Positions 1-9,907 are shown, numbered from the stretch's first letter. The stretch: DNA of 64,000 nt from Rhizobium sp. (GCA_019459285.1 JAIBEL010000029.1:1-64000), one strand, 5' to 3'. The notes: generated from the sequence alone by a model not told the origin. A program made the numbers and translations.

Positions 1-148
1 TTGTGTGGGGGAGTGGTGCGTGGGGAGGGGGGCGTGGTGAGTGGTTTGTGGTGAGGGGGGAGGGGTGAGTGGTGAGTGGGGAGTGTTGAGTGGGCAAGAT
101 TTTGTCCGCTTACCCTTACTACTTACTACTCACCATTCACGACTTACC
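1..148. repeat. Degenerate heptamer hairpin element (copy 1)
   Basis: The left part is a G-rich run of TGAGTGG-like units (about 40-93). After a short spacer comes a C-rich complementary run of ACTTACT/ACTCACC-like units (about 106-149), so the transcript can fold into a long imperfect hairpin. The right arm ends on the stop codon of the WYL gene. Similar elements lie at 41852-41946 and 43127-43201. I do not recognise it as a named repeat family. The left boundary may lie outside the window. Confidence 0.6.
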
Positions 149-1039
149 CTATGCAAACGCCCACGCCGCGAACGGCTCGATCTCGTCGCGGTTCAACAGC
201 ATCAACTGGTAGGCGTTCGGATTCATCGTGTGGCCCGGTGTGGTGTCGACGCCCAGCCGCTGCAGCACATAGCCGAGCAGGGCGCGCCGCACATTCACTT
301 CGATGACCTCGCCGCTCGCCCCGTAATCCAGCAGCAGACTCTCGCGCCTCGGCGCATCGAGCCCACTGTGCGGGGTAAGCTGCAGGCTCACCTGCTCCAC
401 CCAGTCGTCGTCGTATTGCTCGCCGGATTCGGCGGGCGCCTCCAGGCACTCGGCCGCCATCACGCGCGACAGCACGAAATCGCGAAAGTCGCAGGTGTCC
501 TCGCTATACGCCCGCACATGCCAGCGCAGCCCGGTATTGACCAGGGTGTGGGGTTCGAGCACCCGCTCCGCACCGCTCTCGCGCCGGGACAGGGAACGGT
601 AGCTGACGCGCAGCTTGCGCCGGCCGTAGATGGCACGGGTGATCTGCGCCAGGGTCTGCGGACCGGGCAAGCGGGCCGGCAAGGGCAGCGACGCGGTCGG
701 CAGGCCGTAGACCAGCTCGCCCCCGTACGGCCCGTTCGCCACCGCCAGGTTAGCGGCGATGATCGGCAGCACGGCGGCGGGCGTCAGCTCGGCGAACACC
801 GCGGCAAACCCCGCGCCCGGAACGAAGCCGAACACGCTGTGGTTGTAGACGAGGTTGCCGGGCGCCAGGTCACCGTAAAGCTTGAGGTCCTTGGTCGCGG
901 CCGGGTCGGACAGGCCAAAGGCGCGGGCGACGTCGCTGCGGGTCACCACCCCGGCATACCAGGCCATGATCTCGATGTACTGCAGCCGCTGGCGCGTTGC
1001 CCACTTCACGTCCAGACGCATTTTTTCCTTTGTAATCAT
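149..1039 (-). CDS. WYL-domain transcriptional regulator (CapW/BrxR/PafBC-like)
   Basis: The 296-residue protein has an N-terminal winged helix-turn-helix (about 10-80) with the pattern RQRLQYIE, FGLSDPAATKDL and LAPGNLVYN. This is typical of the standalone HTH-WYL regulators CapW and BrxR. A WYL ligand-binding domain (about 120-200) and a C-terminal extension follow. PafB/PafC, the mycobacterial DNA-damage regulators, share the HTH-WYL architecture. The ATG at 1039 follows GGAG at a good distance. The gene diverges from recA across about 190 bp that holds two dyads, so autoregulation and control of recA are plausible. No BREX or CBASS genes are nearby in the window. The ligand is unknown. 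Confidence 0.85.
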   Translation of the reverse strand: MITKEKMRLDVKWATRQRLQYIEIMAWYAGVVTRSDVARAFGLSDPAATKDLKLYGDLAPGNLVYNHSVFGFVPGAGFAAVFAELTPAAVLPIIAANLAVANGPYGGELVYGLPTASLPLPARLPGPQTLAQITRAIYGRRKLRVSYRSLSRRESGAERVLEPHTLVNTGLRWHVRAYSEDTCDFRDFVLSRVMAAECLEAPAESGEQYDDDWVEQVSLQLTPHSGLDAPRRESLLLDYGASGEVIEVNVRRALLGYVLQRLGVDTTPGHTMNPNAYQLMLLNRDEIEPFAAWAFA

Positions 1040-1095
1040 CTCGCTCGCTCCACTCGAGCCGGTTTGACCGGAATTATAGGGCGGCGCGCATCAAA

Positions 1096-1114
1096 TACAA
1101 TTCATTAAGTTGTA
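1096..1114. promoter_or_regulatory. Inverted repeat TACAA-N9-TTGTA, candidate WYL operator
   Basis: A 5-bp dyad with AT-rich spacer lies about 57 bp upstream of the WYL regulator start and just upstream of the recA promoter. HTH-WYL regulators are known to bind inverted repeats near their own promoters. That this is such a site is inference from position and symmetry. Confidence 0.35.
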
Positions 1115-1122
1115 CTTTTTAT

Positions 1123-1168
1123 GTAGGTGATATTTTATATTGACACTCAACAATATATCGCCTACATT
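1123..1168 (+). promoter_or_regulatory. recA promoter overlapped by a long imperfect palindrome
   Basis: A sigma-70 type promoter is visible: TTGACA at 1140-1145, a 17-bp spacer, and TACATT at 1163-1168, about 65 bp before the recA ATG. An imperfect palindrome embeds it: GTAGGTGATAT...ATATTG from 1123 pairs with CAATATATCGCCTAC ending at 1165. A protein bound there would cover the -35 and spacer. The usual betaproteobacterial LexA box CTGT-N8-ACAG is not apparent here. Confidence 0.6.
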
Positions 1169-1232
1169 ACAACCCATGCAGACGCCACGCCGCCTGCCTT
1201 TCACCCAAACCGATCATCAGGAGAGAGAAACC

Positions 1233-2265
<1,033 letters not shown>

Positions 2266-2282
<17 letters not shown>

Positions 2283-2709
2283 GCCGGGCGACCTGCGTGA
2301 GCGCGCGCTGCGCCTGCTGGCGCGGCGCGAGCACAGCCGCGCCGAACTCACGCGTAAGCTTGAGACAGCGGGGTTTGCCGGCGACGAGATTGCCTCGCTG
2401 CTGGACGACTTCGAAAAGCGGAGTTGGCTCTCGGATCAGCGCTTTGCTGAAAGCTACATCGCTGACCATCGCGCCCGCGCAGGAAGCATCAAGCTTGCTT
2501 ACGACCTACGGCAACGGGGGGTGCCAACGTCCATCGTCGATCAATTATTGAGCGACAACCAGGAAAGCGAACTCGAACGAGCCCGCGACGTATGGAAAAA
2601 GAAATTCGGCACGCCCCCCGGTAATACAACAGAAAAGGCCAAACACATGCGTTTCTTGCAAAGCCGCGGCTTCACAACGGCCGTTATACGAGAAATTATT
2701 GACTGTTAG
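2266..2709 (+). CDS. recX: RecX regulatory protein
   Basis: RecX binds RecA filaments and limits their extension. The 147-residue protein has the tandem three-helix pattern of the family ([20 protein letters not shown], then [17 protein letters not shown]). The ATG lies 17 bp before the end of recA in another frame, which is the classic recA-recX overlap. It faces the TPR membrane protein gene with only 15 bp between the stop codons. No terminator is obvious between them. Confidence 0.93.
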
Positions 2710-2724
2710 TACCCTGCCAAAACA

Positions 2725-4383
2725 TCATGGGGTCGGGTTCTCATGAGAAACAGATTGGGCGCGTGCAACAGCAGAAACCGCGCAGCCCATCATGTTTCCC
2801 AAAGCACAACTGATCTTTATCTGCTCTAACGCTGCAGATTCATTGTGTAGACGCTTAAATGAAATCCCCTTGGCATAGTAGGCCTGTGCATCCCTGGGGT
2901 TCAATTTGATCGCTTTGTTGAATGCACTGATTGCATCGTCATAACGCTTCAAGCCGTAATAAGCCGTGCCCAGATTCAGATAAGTCGGCTGAATATTCGG
3001 ATTGTTAGCAACTACATGGTTGTAGTCTGCTATGGCCCTGGCCCACTCTTTCCGGGCGAGTTCGGCATTTCCGCGGTTAAAGTAGATCCTGTCAGCACCA
3101 ACCTCATGCTTGTTAGCCAGCAACATGGCCGCATCGTTCCACAGCAGATAGGGATCGGAGAAGGTCAATAAGCGGTTCCAAGCAAGCGGGGTCAGCACGG
3201 TCACCATCGCAAGCATCACCATGGCCAATGGTTTGCGCGGCAATTGGATCGCCGTTAAAGCAATTAACAACATGATCCCCGGCATCCACAAGTAGCTGCG
3301 ATACAACACAAAGGGTTCCTGCACCCTGATTGAAGAAAACTCGACCAGGAACATCAGCCAGGGGTAGAGCATGGCAAAACCGACCAGCCCTCGCTTGTCA
3401 TGTCGCAGAAGCAGCCTGACTGCCAGCAATCCATAGGCCGCATAGGCAATGGCCGCTGCCCATGCGCGCCAATCCTTCACCGAGGACACAAATGCCACAC
3501 GCATGTCCACCGACATCCAGGCCGGATTGGGCCAGAGCCAGAGCAGCAAATACTTGAAGAAAAGCCCCGTCTGGGTAAGCATGCTCAGCACATGCATGAG
3601 CGCAGGCTGAATGCCGTCAAGTCCGGCCTGCGTAAAATAAGAATCAGCCCCAGCAACATCAGATACGGCTTCGTAGGGAACTCCAATCAAGCCTTTGACA
3701 CGCAGCACCCCATACAGGCCAATCGCGGCGAACGCTACCCACGTTGCCCCCAAGGAAATTTTGGAAACTTGTATTCGCGACCTCAGCAGAATGCTCAGCA
3801 TGACGGCAACAGCAGGGGCCATCACGCTATGTTCCTTGGAAAAAAACGCCATGAAATAAGCTGTCACCGACAATAACAGCCAGCGTTTATCGCCGCTGAG
3901 AAGCCCCCTGAGATAGGCGAGCAACATCACCAGCATGAACAGCGTTGCCATCAATATGCTGCGCTGCACCAGATAGCCCGTCGCGTAAATTGCTACCGGA
4001 CTGCAGACAAAAAACAATGCGCCGGCCCAGGCACCGCGGGTCGCCATGCGCCTCGATGCCTCGCCAGACGCCGAGTACAACATCAGCAATTGACGCAGGA
4101 AGTAAAACAGCAATACGCCGTTTGTTGCATGCAGGAATACATTTCCCAATCGGTATACAACTGGCGAGTCGACAAAGAAAGCCCAGGTCCACCCCAGGGT
4201 GGCATAGGGAAACCAGCGTAGATCGAGATGAAACGAAGAGGTCGCGAATTGGCTAATCTGGCTGGAGAAAAACGGCAGATCGTCAAAGACCAATGGATTG
4301 CCCACATAGGGCAGGTAAACCAGGCACGCCATACCAACCAGTGCAAGCACCCAGCCCCTGTCATGCTGGTGCAGATAGCGCAT
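2725..4383 (-). CDS. Polytopic membrane protein with C-terminal TPR repeats (TMTC/GT-C-like)
   Basis: About 550 residues. The first about 400 hold some ten hydrophobic segments. The first periplasmic loop carries NPLVFDD, resembling the acidic loop of GT-C glycosyltransferases and TMTC-type O-mannosyltransferases. The C-terminal about 120 residues hold TPR units (YFNRGNAELARKEW, YLNLGTAYYGLKRY, AYYAKGISFKRL). It lies directly downstream of pilA beyond that gene's terminator, so a role in pilin modification is possible but unproven. I chose the ATG at 4383. A TTG at 4416 in the same frame is an alternative. Confidence 0.7.
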   Translation of the reverse strand: MRYLHQHDRGWVLALVGMACLVYLPYVGNPLVFDDLPFFSSQISQFATSSFHLDLRWFPYATLGWTWAFFVDSPVVYRLGNVFLHATNGVLLFYFLRQLLMLYSASGEASRRMATRGAWAGALFFVCSPVAIYATGYLVQRSILMATLFMLVMLLAYLRGLLSGDKRWLLLSVTAYFMAFFSKEHSVMAPAVAVMLSILLRSRIQVSKISLGATWVAFAAIGLYGVLRVKGLIGVPYEAVSDVAGADSYFTQAGLDGIQPALMHVLSMLTQTGLFFKYLLLWLWPNPAWMSVDMRVAFVSSVKDWRAWAAAIAYAAYGLLAVRLLLRHDKRGLVGFAMLYPWLMFLVEFSSIRVQEPFVLYRSYLWMPGIMLLIALTAIQLPRKPLAMVMLAMVTVLTPLAWNRLLTFSDPYLLWNDAAMLLANKHEVGADRIYFNRGNAELARKEWARAIADYNHVVANNPNIQPTYLNLGTAYYGLKRYDDAISAFNKAIKLNPRDAQAYYAKGISFKRLHNESAALEQIKISCALGNMMGCAVSAVARAQSVSHENPTP

Positions 4384-4424
4384 CACGCTCGCTTTTACAC
4401 GCACAATTCGCTCCAATCAAAAAC

Positions 4425-4448
4425 AAAACCCCTCCTGAGAGGGGTTTT
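4425..4448 (-). terminator. Rho-independent terminator after pilA
   Basis: A perfect 10-bp stem AAAACCCCTC / GAGGGGTTTT with a CTGA loop is followed on the minus strand by a T-rich run. It lies about 85 bp beyond the pilA stop and just upstream of the TPR gene start, so it separates the two transcripts. Confidence 0.85.
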
Positions 4449-4533
4449 GTATTTCCGTATTGCCTGCTTGCTGGTTACCCGGCTGAGAACTTACGAACTC
4501 GACAGACAGCATCCATTCACAGGCTATATTTAC

Positions 4534-4980
4534 TTATGGGCAAGAAAACACTTTTTTCGTATTGGCATTAGCGAAGCTGCATGCTGTACCCCAAGTTATA
4601 TTGCTGCTATTGACCTGAGGCGTATAGGTAACCGTCGACCCATCATAGTTTGTACCCACACCCGCGATCGTAATTGAAAATACACCTGCAGCAGAAGGGG
4701 CGCTAACGGCGCTCAGAGAATCACTCTGTGCACTAACCGTAGGCGCTGCAGTCAGACCAAGTGATGTCCAGGTCGTTGGAACACTTCCAACACCCGCGTT
4801 TTCCTGAGCGTACTGTGCAATCGCCATTTTCAGCGGATCGGCTGCTGAAGCTGCTTTGGACAGCTTGGCACGGGTAACGTAGTCCTGATACTGTGGAATC
4901 GCCACAGCGGCCAGAATACCGATAATCGCGACGACGATCATCAGCTCGATAAGGGTAAAACCTTGCTGAAGTTTACGCAT
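4534..4980 (-). CDS. pilA: Type IV major pilin PilA
   Basis: The 148-residue prepilin has the short leader MRKLQQG followed by [18 protein letters not shown], the prepilin peptidase site and assembly helix. Glu5 of the mature protein is present. A C-terminal disulfide pair (TACSF...FSCP) is typical of major pilins. The frame extends upstream, but the ATG at 4980 follows AAGGAG and gives the class III leader. A sigma-54 promoter lies at 5043-5057, as usual for PilS/PilR-controlled pilins. It is followed by a strong terminator. Confidence 0.95.
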   Translation of the reverse strand: MRKLQQGFTLIELMIVVAIIGILAAVAIPQYQDYVTRAKLSKAASAADPLKMAIAQYAQENAGVGSVPTTWTSLGLTAAPTVSAQSDSLSAVSAPSAAGVFSITIAGVGTNYDGSTVTYTPQVNSSNITWGTACSFANANTKKVFSCP

Positions 4981-5042
4981 TCTAAAATCTCCTTGAGTTG
5001 GGCATGTCGAACACGGGATGGCCGCGTCTGGCAGATTAACGT

Positions 5043-5057
5043 GCAGAGGCCGTGCCA
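5043..5057 (-). promoter_or_regulatory. Sigma-54 promoter for pilA
   Basis: On the minus strand the sequence is TGGCACGGCCTCTGC. This has the invariant GG and GC of the -24/-12 boxes with exactly 10 bp between them. It lies about 65 bp upstream of the pilA ATG. Pilin genes are commonly RpoN-dependent. No activator gene for it is in the window. Confidence 0.75.
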
Positions 5058-5256
5058 ACTTTAGGGTATGGCTCCAAAAAACCCCAGCATTCGAGCGGAA
5101 AGCCGCGCCATGACTGGGTTTCAAGGAAATTAAATTAACCGTGGCAGGATATTTCAGACGGATCCTGCAGAGTTTGAGCAAGAATGATCTGACCAGCATG
5201 GGCATGAGGTGCCGCATTTTGTCACTTCAGGTTTGTCTTCCAAAACTACATGGCAT

Positions 5257-5284
5257 AAAAAAAGCCACGCTATGCATGGCTTTT
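5257..5284 (-). terminator. Terminator downstream of tRNA-Lys
   Basis: The stem AAAAGCCA / TGGCTTTT with a short loop is followed by a T run on the minus strand, directly after the tRNA 3' end. It would end the tRNA transcript. Confidence 0.8.
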
Positions 5285-5292
5285 GGTAAAAC

Positions 5293-5368
5293 TGGTGGGT
5301 CGGGCGAGATTCGAACTCGCGACCAACGGATTAAAAGTCCGCTGCTCTACCAGCTGAGCTACCGACCC
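5293..5368 (-). tRNA. tRNA-Lys (anticodon UUU)
   Basis: The minus strand reads GGGTCGGTAGCTCAGCTGG at the 5' end, an anticodon loop CTTTTAA carrying TTT, GTTCGAATC in the T arm, and an encoded CCA end. It is 76 nt long and the acceptor stem GGGTCGG / CCGACCC pairs perfectly. A hairpin terminator follows. Confidence 0.97.
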
Positions 5369-5446
5369 TTTTACCTGACAAGTGTCGTGTCCGGCAAAGC
5401 GCAAAATTATACTGGATTTTGAATTCGCGTCAAAGCCAAATGTGCT

Positions 5447-6709
5447 TTAAACCGCGTCCAGCTTGCGCATTCCGGCGGGCAGCAGCCGGAGGTCGGCCAG
5501 CGCGGTGATGAATGCCTTGAGGAAAGTTGCCTCGCTCTCGTACACCATCTTGTAGTACTGCACTTTCATCGTGATTGCGCTTCCGAGCACGATGGCGACG
5601 AAGGTGAGGATGGAACCCAGCGCCAGGGTGGAGAAGCCGGTGATGCCCTGGCCGATGGTGCAACCCATCGCCAGCACGCCGCCAAATCCCATCAGGATCG
5701 CGCCCACCAGGTGGTTGAAGAAGTCGCGAACGGAGGCGAACCACTCGATCCGGAAATTGCGAGAAATCAGCGACCACAGCAAGGAACCGGCGATCACACC
5801 CGCCAGCGCCATGATGCCGAAGGTAAGCAGCGTATGGTCGAAGCCGCTCGCCACGTAGCCGAGGGTTTGCCCCATGGGGTTGATGAAGGTGAAGGACTGT
5901 GCGGCGAGCGGGCCGGCTGCGGCGGGCCTGACCGCGTCGGCCGGCGCATACAGATCCCAGTCCTGGACGAAGGATTGCAGCGTGAGAATGTCGCCGCTGG
6001 CATCCACCCGGATGTTGCTGGTGACATACCAGGCGGCCAGTACTGCGAGGCCGACCACGAGGCCGCCGAGGATGTTGTCGAAACTGCTGCGGAAATCGGC
6101 CGACTTGAAGGCCCAGATCAGCAGCAGGCCGCCGATGACGGCCCCCATCACCATGCGGCCGGTGGCGACCTTGTCGCCAAAGAGCATCGCGCCGAGGTCC
6201 TGGTTGGTCGTCAATGCCACGGCGGTCGGGTTGGTCCATGGGTAGAACAGGGTGGAATAGAGTGTCTTGTCGCTGCCCGGGAAGGGATTGATCATGAAAT
6301 ACGCGATCAGAGCGATGACCAGTAACACCATGACCGACTTGAGATTGCCGCCACCGATACGGATCAACGTCTTGTTGCCGCAGCCGGAGGCAAGCGTCAT
6401 GCCGATTCCGAACAAGGCGCCGCCCAGCACGTTTTCAAGCCAGACGAAGTTGGTCTGGCGATAGGGCGGAAAGGTGCCGGTCACGTTTACCAGGCCGGCG
6501 GCTTCCAGGGCAGTCACGCCCAGTACGCCGACCGCAATGGCCAGTATCCAGGCGCGCATGCGGCCGGTGTCGCTCATGTTGACCCAGTCGGACACGGCAC
6601 CCATGGTGCAGAAATTGGTCTTATTGACCACGGCGCCCATGATCAGGGCGATCGCGAAGGTCGACCACAGAAAAATCGATTGCGCGCTAGCGAAATTGTC
6701 GTAGGTCAT
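5447..6709 (-). CDS. YeeE/YedE family sulfur transport protein
   Basis: The 420-residue inner-membrane protein is built from two DUF395 halves and about ten or more hydrophobic segments. The conserved cysteine-centred motifs are present: NKTNFCTMGAVSDW near residue 30, ASGCGNKTLIRIGGGN near 110, and AMGCTIGQGITG near 350. In TsuA these cysteines pass thiosulfate through the membrane. The substrate here could be thiosulfate or another sulfur compound. It stands alone between tRNA-Lys and queC, with no TusA-like partner. In a sulfur oxidiser, uptake of reduced sulfur is a sensible role. Confidence 0.88.
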   Translation of the reverse strand: MTYDNFASAQSIFLWSTFAIALIMGAVVNKTNFCTMGAVSDWVNMSDTGRMRAWILAIAVGVLGVTALEAAGLVNVTGTFPPYRQTNFVWLENVLGGALFGIGMTLASGCGNKTLIRIGGGNLKSVMVLLVIALIAYFMINPFPGSDKTLYSTLFYPWTNPTAVALTTNQDLGAMLFGDKVATGRMVMGAVIGGLLLIWAFKSADFRSSFDNILGGLVVGLAVLAAWYVTSNIRVDASGDILTLQSFVQDWDLYAPADAVRPAAAGPLAAQSFTFINPMGQTLGYVASGFDHTLLTFGIMALAGVIAGSLLWSLISRNFRIEWFASVRDFFNHLVGAILMGFGGVLAMGCTIGQGITGFSTLALGSILTFVAIVLGSAITMKVQYYKMVYESEATFLKAFITALADLRLLPAGMRKLDAV

Positions 6710-6885
6710 GAATCTATTCCTCTCACAGGAAAGGGAAAGTGCGGATTGCCGCCTTGCCCGGACAAATAGGCGGATTTTAATCCGGATGCGCGGAGCCGAA
6801 GCTGGATAATAAATACCATTGAGCGCCTCCGCGCAAGTCCGCCCCCAAGCGACAGCCGGGGGACAAGCAAGCGCCTGCTCGCCGG

Positions 6886-7566
6886 CTAACGCATTTCCTG
6901 TGCGTAGCGCGTTGGGTCGGGAATGCCCGCGGCGCGGAAGCCCTCGCGCCGCAGCCGGCAGGAATCACAGCGCCCGCAGGCCAGGCCTTCTGCATCGGCC
7001 TGGTAGCAGCTCACTGTCTGCGCGTAATCGACCCCGAGCGCGGTGCCCTGCCGGATGATGTCGGCCTTCGACAGGGTTTGCAGCGGTGCATGAATGCGCA
7101 ATTGTGCGCCCTCGACCCCGGACTTGGTCGCCAGGTTGGCCATGCGCTCGAATGCTTCGATGAACGCGGGGCGGCAGTCGGGATAGCCGGAATAATCGAC
7201 GGCATTGACGCCGATGAAGAGATCGCGCGCACCGAGCACTTCGGCCCAGGCGAGCGCCAGCGCCAGCATCACGGTATTGCGTGCGGGCACGTAAGTGACC
7301 GGAATGCCTTCGGTCGGGCTTTCGGGCACGGCAATGGAGGCGTCGGTCAGCGCCGAGCCGCCGATGTCACCCAATCCGAGGCACATCACCCGCTGTTCGA
7401 CGGCGCCCAAACTCCTGGCCACGCGCGCGGCGGCGGCAAGCTCGGCCGTATGGCGCTGGCCGTAATCCAGGCTCAGCGCGTAGCAGGCATAGCCCGCTTC
7501 ACGGGCAATCGCCAGCACAGTGGCGGAATCCAGGCCGCCGGAAAGCAGGATGACTGCGGGTTTCAT
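6886..7566 (-). CDS. queC: 7-cyano-7-deazaguanine synthase QueC
   Basis: QueC converts 7-carboxy-7-deazaguanine to preQ0 in queuosine synthesis. The 226-residue protein has the PP-loop SGGLDSAT at residue 8 and a C-terminal zinc cluster [10 protein letters not shown]. The start is the ATG at 7566, which overlaps the queE stop by the ATGA arrangement, so the two are coupled. Confidence 0.97.
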   Translation of the reverse strand: MKPAVILLSGGLDSATVLAIAREAGYACYALSLDYGQRHTAELAAAARVARSLGAVEQRVMCLGLGDIGGSALTDASIAVPESPTEGIPVTYVPARNTVMLALALAWAEVLGARDLFIGVNAVDYSGYPDCRPAFIEAFERMANLATKSGVEGAQLRIHAPLQTLSKADIIRQGTALGVDYAQTVSCYQADAEGLACGRCDSCRLRREGFRAAGIPDPTRYAQEMR

Positions 7567-8261
7567 GTGCCTGGCGTGTTGCCCCACAGGATCTTGTGCA
7601 ACTGTACTTGCATACGCACCGGCAGGCGGTCTGCGAGGATCCACTCGGCCAACTGGGCGGGCGGCAGTTCACCCTGCACCGGGGAAAACAGGATGGGGCA
7701 CACCTGCGCAAGCTTCTGCGCCTGGATGACCTCGCGTGCCCATTCGTAATCGGCACGGTTGGCCAGAACGAACTTGATTTCGTCATGCGGCGTCAGGTGG
7801 GCGACATTCTCCCAGCGGTTGCGTGCCTCCTCGCCCGACGCCGGCGGCTTGATGTCGACGATGCGCGACACCCGCGAGTCCACTTTACTGACGTCGAGTG
7901 CACCACTGGTTTCCAGCGACACCGAATAACCCGCGTCGCACAGCGCGGTCAGCAGCGGCAGACAGTTTTTCTGTGCCAGCGGTTCGCCCCCCGTGACGCA
8001 GACGGTCGGCACACCATAGTCCGCCACCCGTGCCAACAGCGACGTCAGCGTGACGGTTTCGCCGCCCTGGAAACTGTAGGTCGTGTCGCACCAGCGGCAA
8101 CGCAACGGACAGCCCGTCAGGCGGACGAACACGGTCGGCAGGCCGGCTCGGCTGGTTTCGCCTTGCAGCGACAGAAATATCTCGGTCAGGCGGAGCGTGG
8201 TTGTTGCCGATTTATCGGCTTTAGTGCGTGGTTGTTGCCGACTTGTCGGCTCTACAACCAC
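7563..8261 (-). CDS. queE: 7-carboxy-7-deazaguanine synthase QueE (radical SAM)
   Basis: QueE rearranges 6-carboxytetrahydropterin to the 7-deazaguanine core. The radical SAM cluster motif [12 protein letters not shown] (CX3CX2C) and the N-terminal [11 protein letters not shown] are present, as is the downstream GGEPL. The start is uncertain. The frame stays open to a GTG at 8402, just after cpoB, but that would add about 65 atypical residues made from short DNA repeats. I list the GTG at 8261, which follows GGGGAGG very closely. Neither start has ideal spacing. Confidence 0.9.
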   Translation of the reverse strand: MVVEPTSRQQPRTKADKSATTTLRLTEIFLSLQGETSRAGLPTVFVRLTGCPLRCRWCDTTYSFQGGETVTLTSLLARVADYGVPTVCVTGGEPLAQKNCLPLLTALCDAGYSVSLETSGALDVSKVDSRVSRIVDIKPPASGEEARNRWENVAHLTPHDEIKFVLANRADYEWAREVIQAQKLAQVCPILFSPVQGELPPAQLAEWILADRLPVRMQVQLHKILWGNTPGT

Positions 8262-8323
8262 GGCCTCCCCTTTATGCCCTTCAGGGTGCTCACGGGGACA
8301 ACCACGGCCTACCCCTTGCGGGT
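8196..8323. repeat. Nested short direct and inverted repeats at the 5' end of queE
   Basis: CGTGGTTGTTGCCGA plus a TCGGCT tail occurs at 8196-8220 and again at 8227-8251, a 31-bp period. ACAACCACGGCCT occurs at 8254 and 8298, a 44-bp period, and is partly the reverse complement of the first unit, so hairpins are possible. The repeats occupy the space between cpoB and the conserved part of queE. Confidence 0.7.
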
Positions 8324-8407
8324 GGAGCGTGGCGGTCGGCGACTGCGGGTCATGACAGTCATGGCCGCCCTCCAGCGGCTGGAGCGTCAAGGACTCGGAC
8401 ACGGCGT

Positions 8408-9238
8408 TTACTTGATCGCAGCCAGCCGGCGCGCGGCAAGTTTGGCCGCCGGGGTGCCGGGGTGCTTGGCCACCAGGTCCTTGAGCGTCTTGCGCGCAGC
8501 GGTCATGTCATTCAGTTCGATCTGGTTGGTGGCGACATTGAGCAGCGCGTCGGGCACCTTGGGGCTGTCGGGATAGGTCGCCACGAGCTTTTGCTGATGC
8601 GCCAGCGAGGTCTTGTAATCCTTCAGCGCGTAATATGAATAACCGATCCAGTACTGCGCGTTGGCTGCCAGCGTGCTCCCCGGATAGGCCTTGAGGAAGT
8701 TCTTGAAACCGCCAATGGCGTCGGTGTACTTGGCGTCGCGGAACAAGGCGAGCGCGCCTTCGTAGCTGCGGGACTCGGCCAGCGGGTCGGGTTGCGCAGA
8801 TCCGTCTGCTGTTGGCTTGGCCACCGTTCCGGAAGCAGCCTGCGAGTCGGTAGCAGCCGGTTGCGCCGCATCAGCGGCCGGCACCGGCTTGGCCGCCTTG
8901 GCGAGCTCGACAATGCGCTGATCGAGATCGGCATACAAGTCGTTCTGCCGTTTGCCCAGCGTGTCCAGCTGATTCGCCTGGACCTCGGACTGGCCGCGCA
9001 GTCTGGCCACCTCGGCCTTGAGCGCTTCCACATCCTTCAGCATATCCAGCATGGACTGGTTTTGCTGTATCGACTGCTCCAGCTTGGCCAACCGCGCATC
9101 GAGCGCATCCACGCGCTGCTGTATTGCCTGCATCTGACGGGTCACTTCCTCGTCATTGCCGAACAGCGCCGCCCATGCCGGCTGCGCCAGCATGAGCATC
9201 GAAACGAGGATCAGCCCATTACGTCGAAGCAAGGTCAT
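8408..9238 (-). CDS. cpoB: Cell division coordinator CpoB (YbgF)
   Basis: The 276-residue periplasmic protein of the Tol-Pal system coordinates outer-membrane constriction with peptidoglycan synthesis. It has a signal peptide ending at AWA (residue 23), a trimerising coiled coil (about 30-90), a Pro/Ala/Gln linker, and C-terminal TPR repeats beginning near YEGALALFRDAKY. Its ATG overlaps the pal stop (ATGA). It closes the tol operon before queE. Confidence 0.94.
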   Translation of the reverse strand: MTLLRRNGLILVSMLMLAQPAWAALFGNDEEVTRQMQAIQQRVDALDARLAKLEQSIQQNQSMLDMLKDVEALKAEVARLRGQSEVQANQLDTLGKRQNDLYADLDQRIVELAKAAKPVPAADAAQPAATDSQAASGTVAKPTADGSAQPDPLAESRSYEGALALFRDAKYTDAIGGFKNFLKAYPGSTLAANAQYWIGYSYYALKDYKTSLAHQQKLVATYPDSPKVPDALLNVATNQIELNDMTAARKTLKDLVAKHPGTPAAKLAARRLAAIK

Positions 9239-9795
9239 TTCTCGTCGCTATACACCACGTCGGTACGACGGTTTTCGGCGTAGGCCTCATCCGTATGACC
9301 CTCGTTGCGCGGCTTTTCCTCGCCAAAGCTGATCGCTTCCATCTGCGCGTCGCTCACGCCCAGCACCGCCAGTGCCTTGCGCACGGCCTCGGCGCGCTTC
9401 TGTCCCAGGGCCAGGTTGTATTCGCGGCTGCCGCGCTCGTCGGCATTGCCCTGCAGGATCACATGCGCATCGCGCTTCGACATCAGGTAACCGGCGTGTG
9501 CCTCGAGCATCGGACGGTACTCGTCCTTCACCACGAAACTGTCGTAATCGAAGAAGACACTGCGCTTGGACAGGGGGCTGGCCGGGTTCTTGCGCGGATC
9601 GCCGGAATATTGGTCGCCCATCGCATTGCCTGCGACGCCGCTACCGCCCACACCCGTGGTTTCGGTGCCCTGGCCGGTACTTGTCGTGCCAGCCGTGCCG
9701 CCCGTGCGGTCTTCGACCGTCGCTTGCGTGCCGCCGGTCGTGCCACATGCAGACAAGGTCAACGCAACCAGAATGGGCCATAAAATCTTGTTCAT
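9235..9795 (-). CDS. pal: Peptidoglycan-associated lipoprotein Pal
   Basis: The 186-residue outer-membrane lipoprotein has the lipobox LSAC at residues 14-17, a Gly/Thr-rich linker, and an OmpA-like peptidoglycan-binding domain (about 75-180) with GNADERGSREYNLALGQKRA. It binds TolB and peptidoglycan. It lies in the tolQRAB-pal-cpoB order. The glycine/threonine-rich spacer is long but within the family range. Confidence 0.97.
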   Translation of the reverse strand: MNKILWPILVALTLSACGTTGGTQATVEDRTGGTAGTTSTGQGTETTGVGGSGVAGNAMGDQYSGDPRKNPASPLSKRSVFFDYDSFVVKDEYRPMLEAHAGYLMSKRDAHVILQGNADERGSREYNLALGQKRAEAVRKALAVLGVSDAQMEAISFGEEKPRNEGHTDEAYAENRRTDVVYSDEK

Positions 9796-9907
9796 CTATC
9801 TCTCCTTATGAATAAATACAATCTGAATGAATACAATCTGACATAAGCGGTCTTGTCTACTCCCTGCAACCGCCCAACCGACATCCAACATCAAAAAATG
9901 CGCGTTT

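Noticed and set aside
1-148. Possible CRISPR or tandem-repeat array
   Set aside because: The units are only 7-8 bp, degenerate and without spacers. The two arms are complementary, so it is a hairpin element, not a CRISPR array.
149-1039. WYL regulator as part of a BREX or CBASS defence island
   Set aside because: The protein resembles BrxR/CapW, but no defence effector genes occur in the visible flanks. The left flank is cut by the window, so this cannot be fully excluded.
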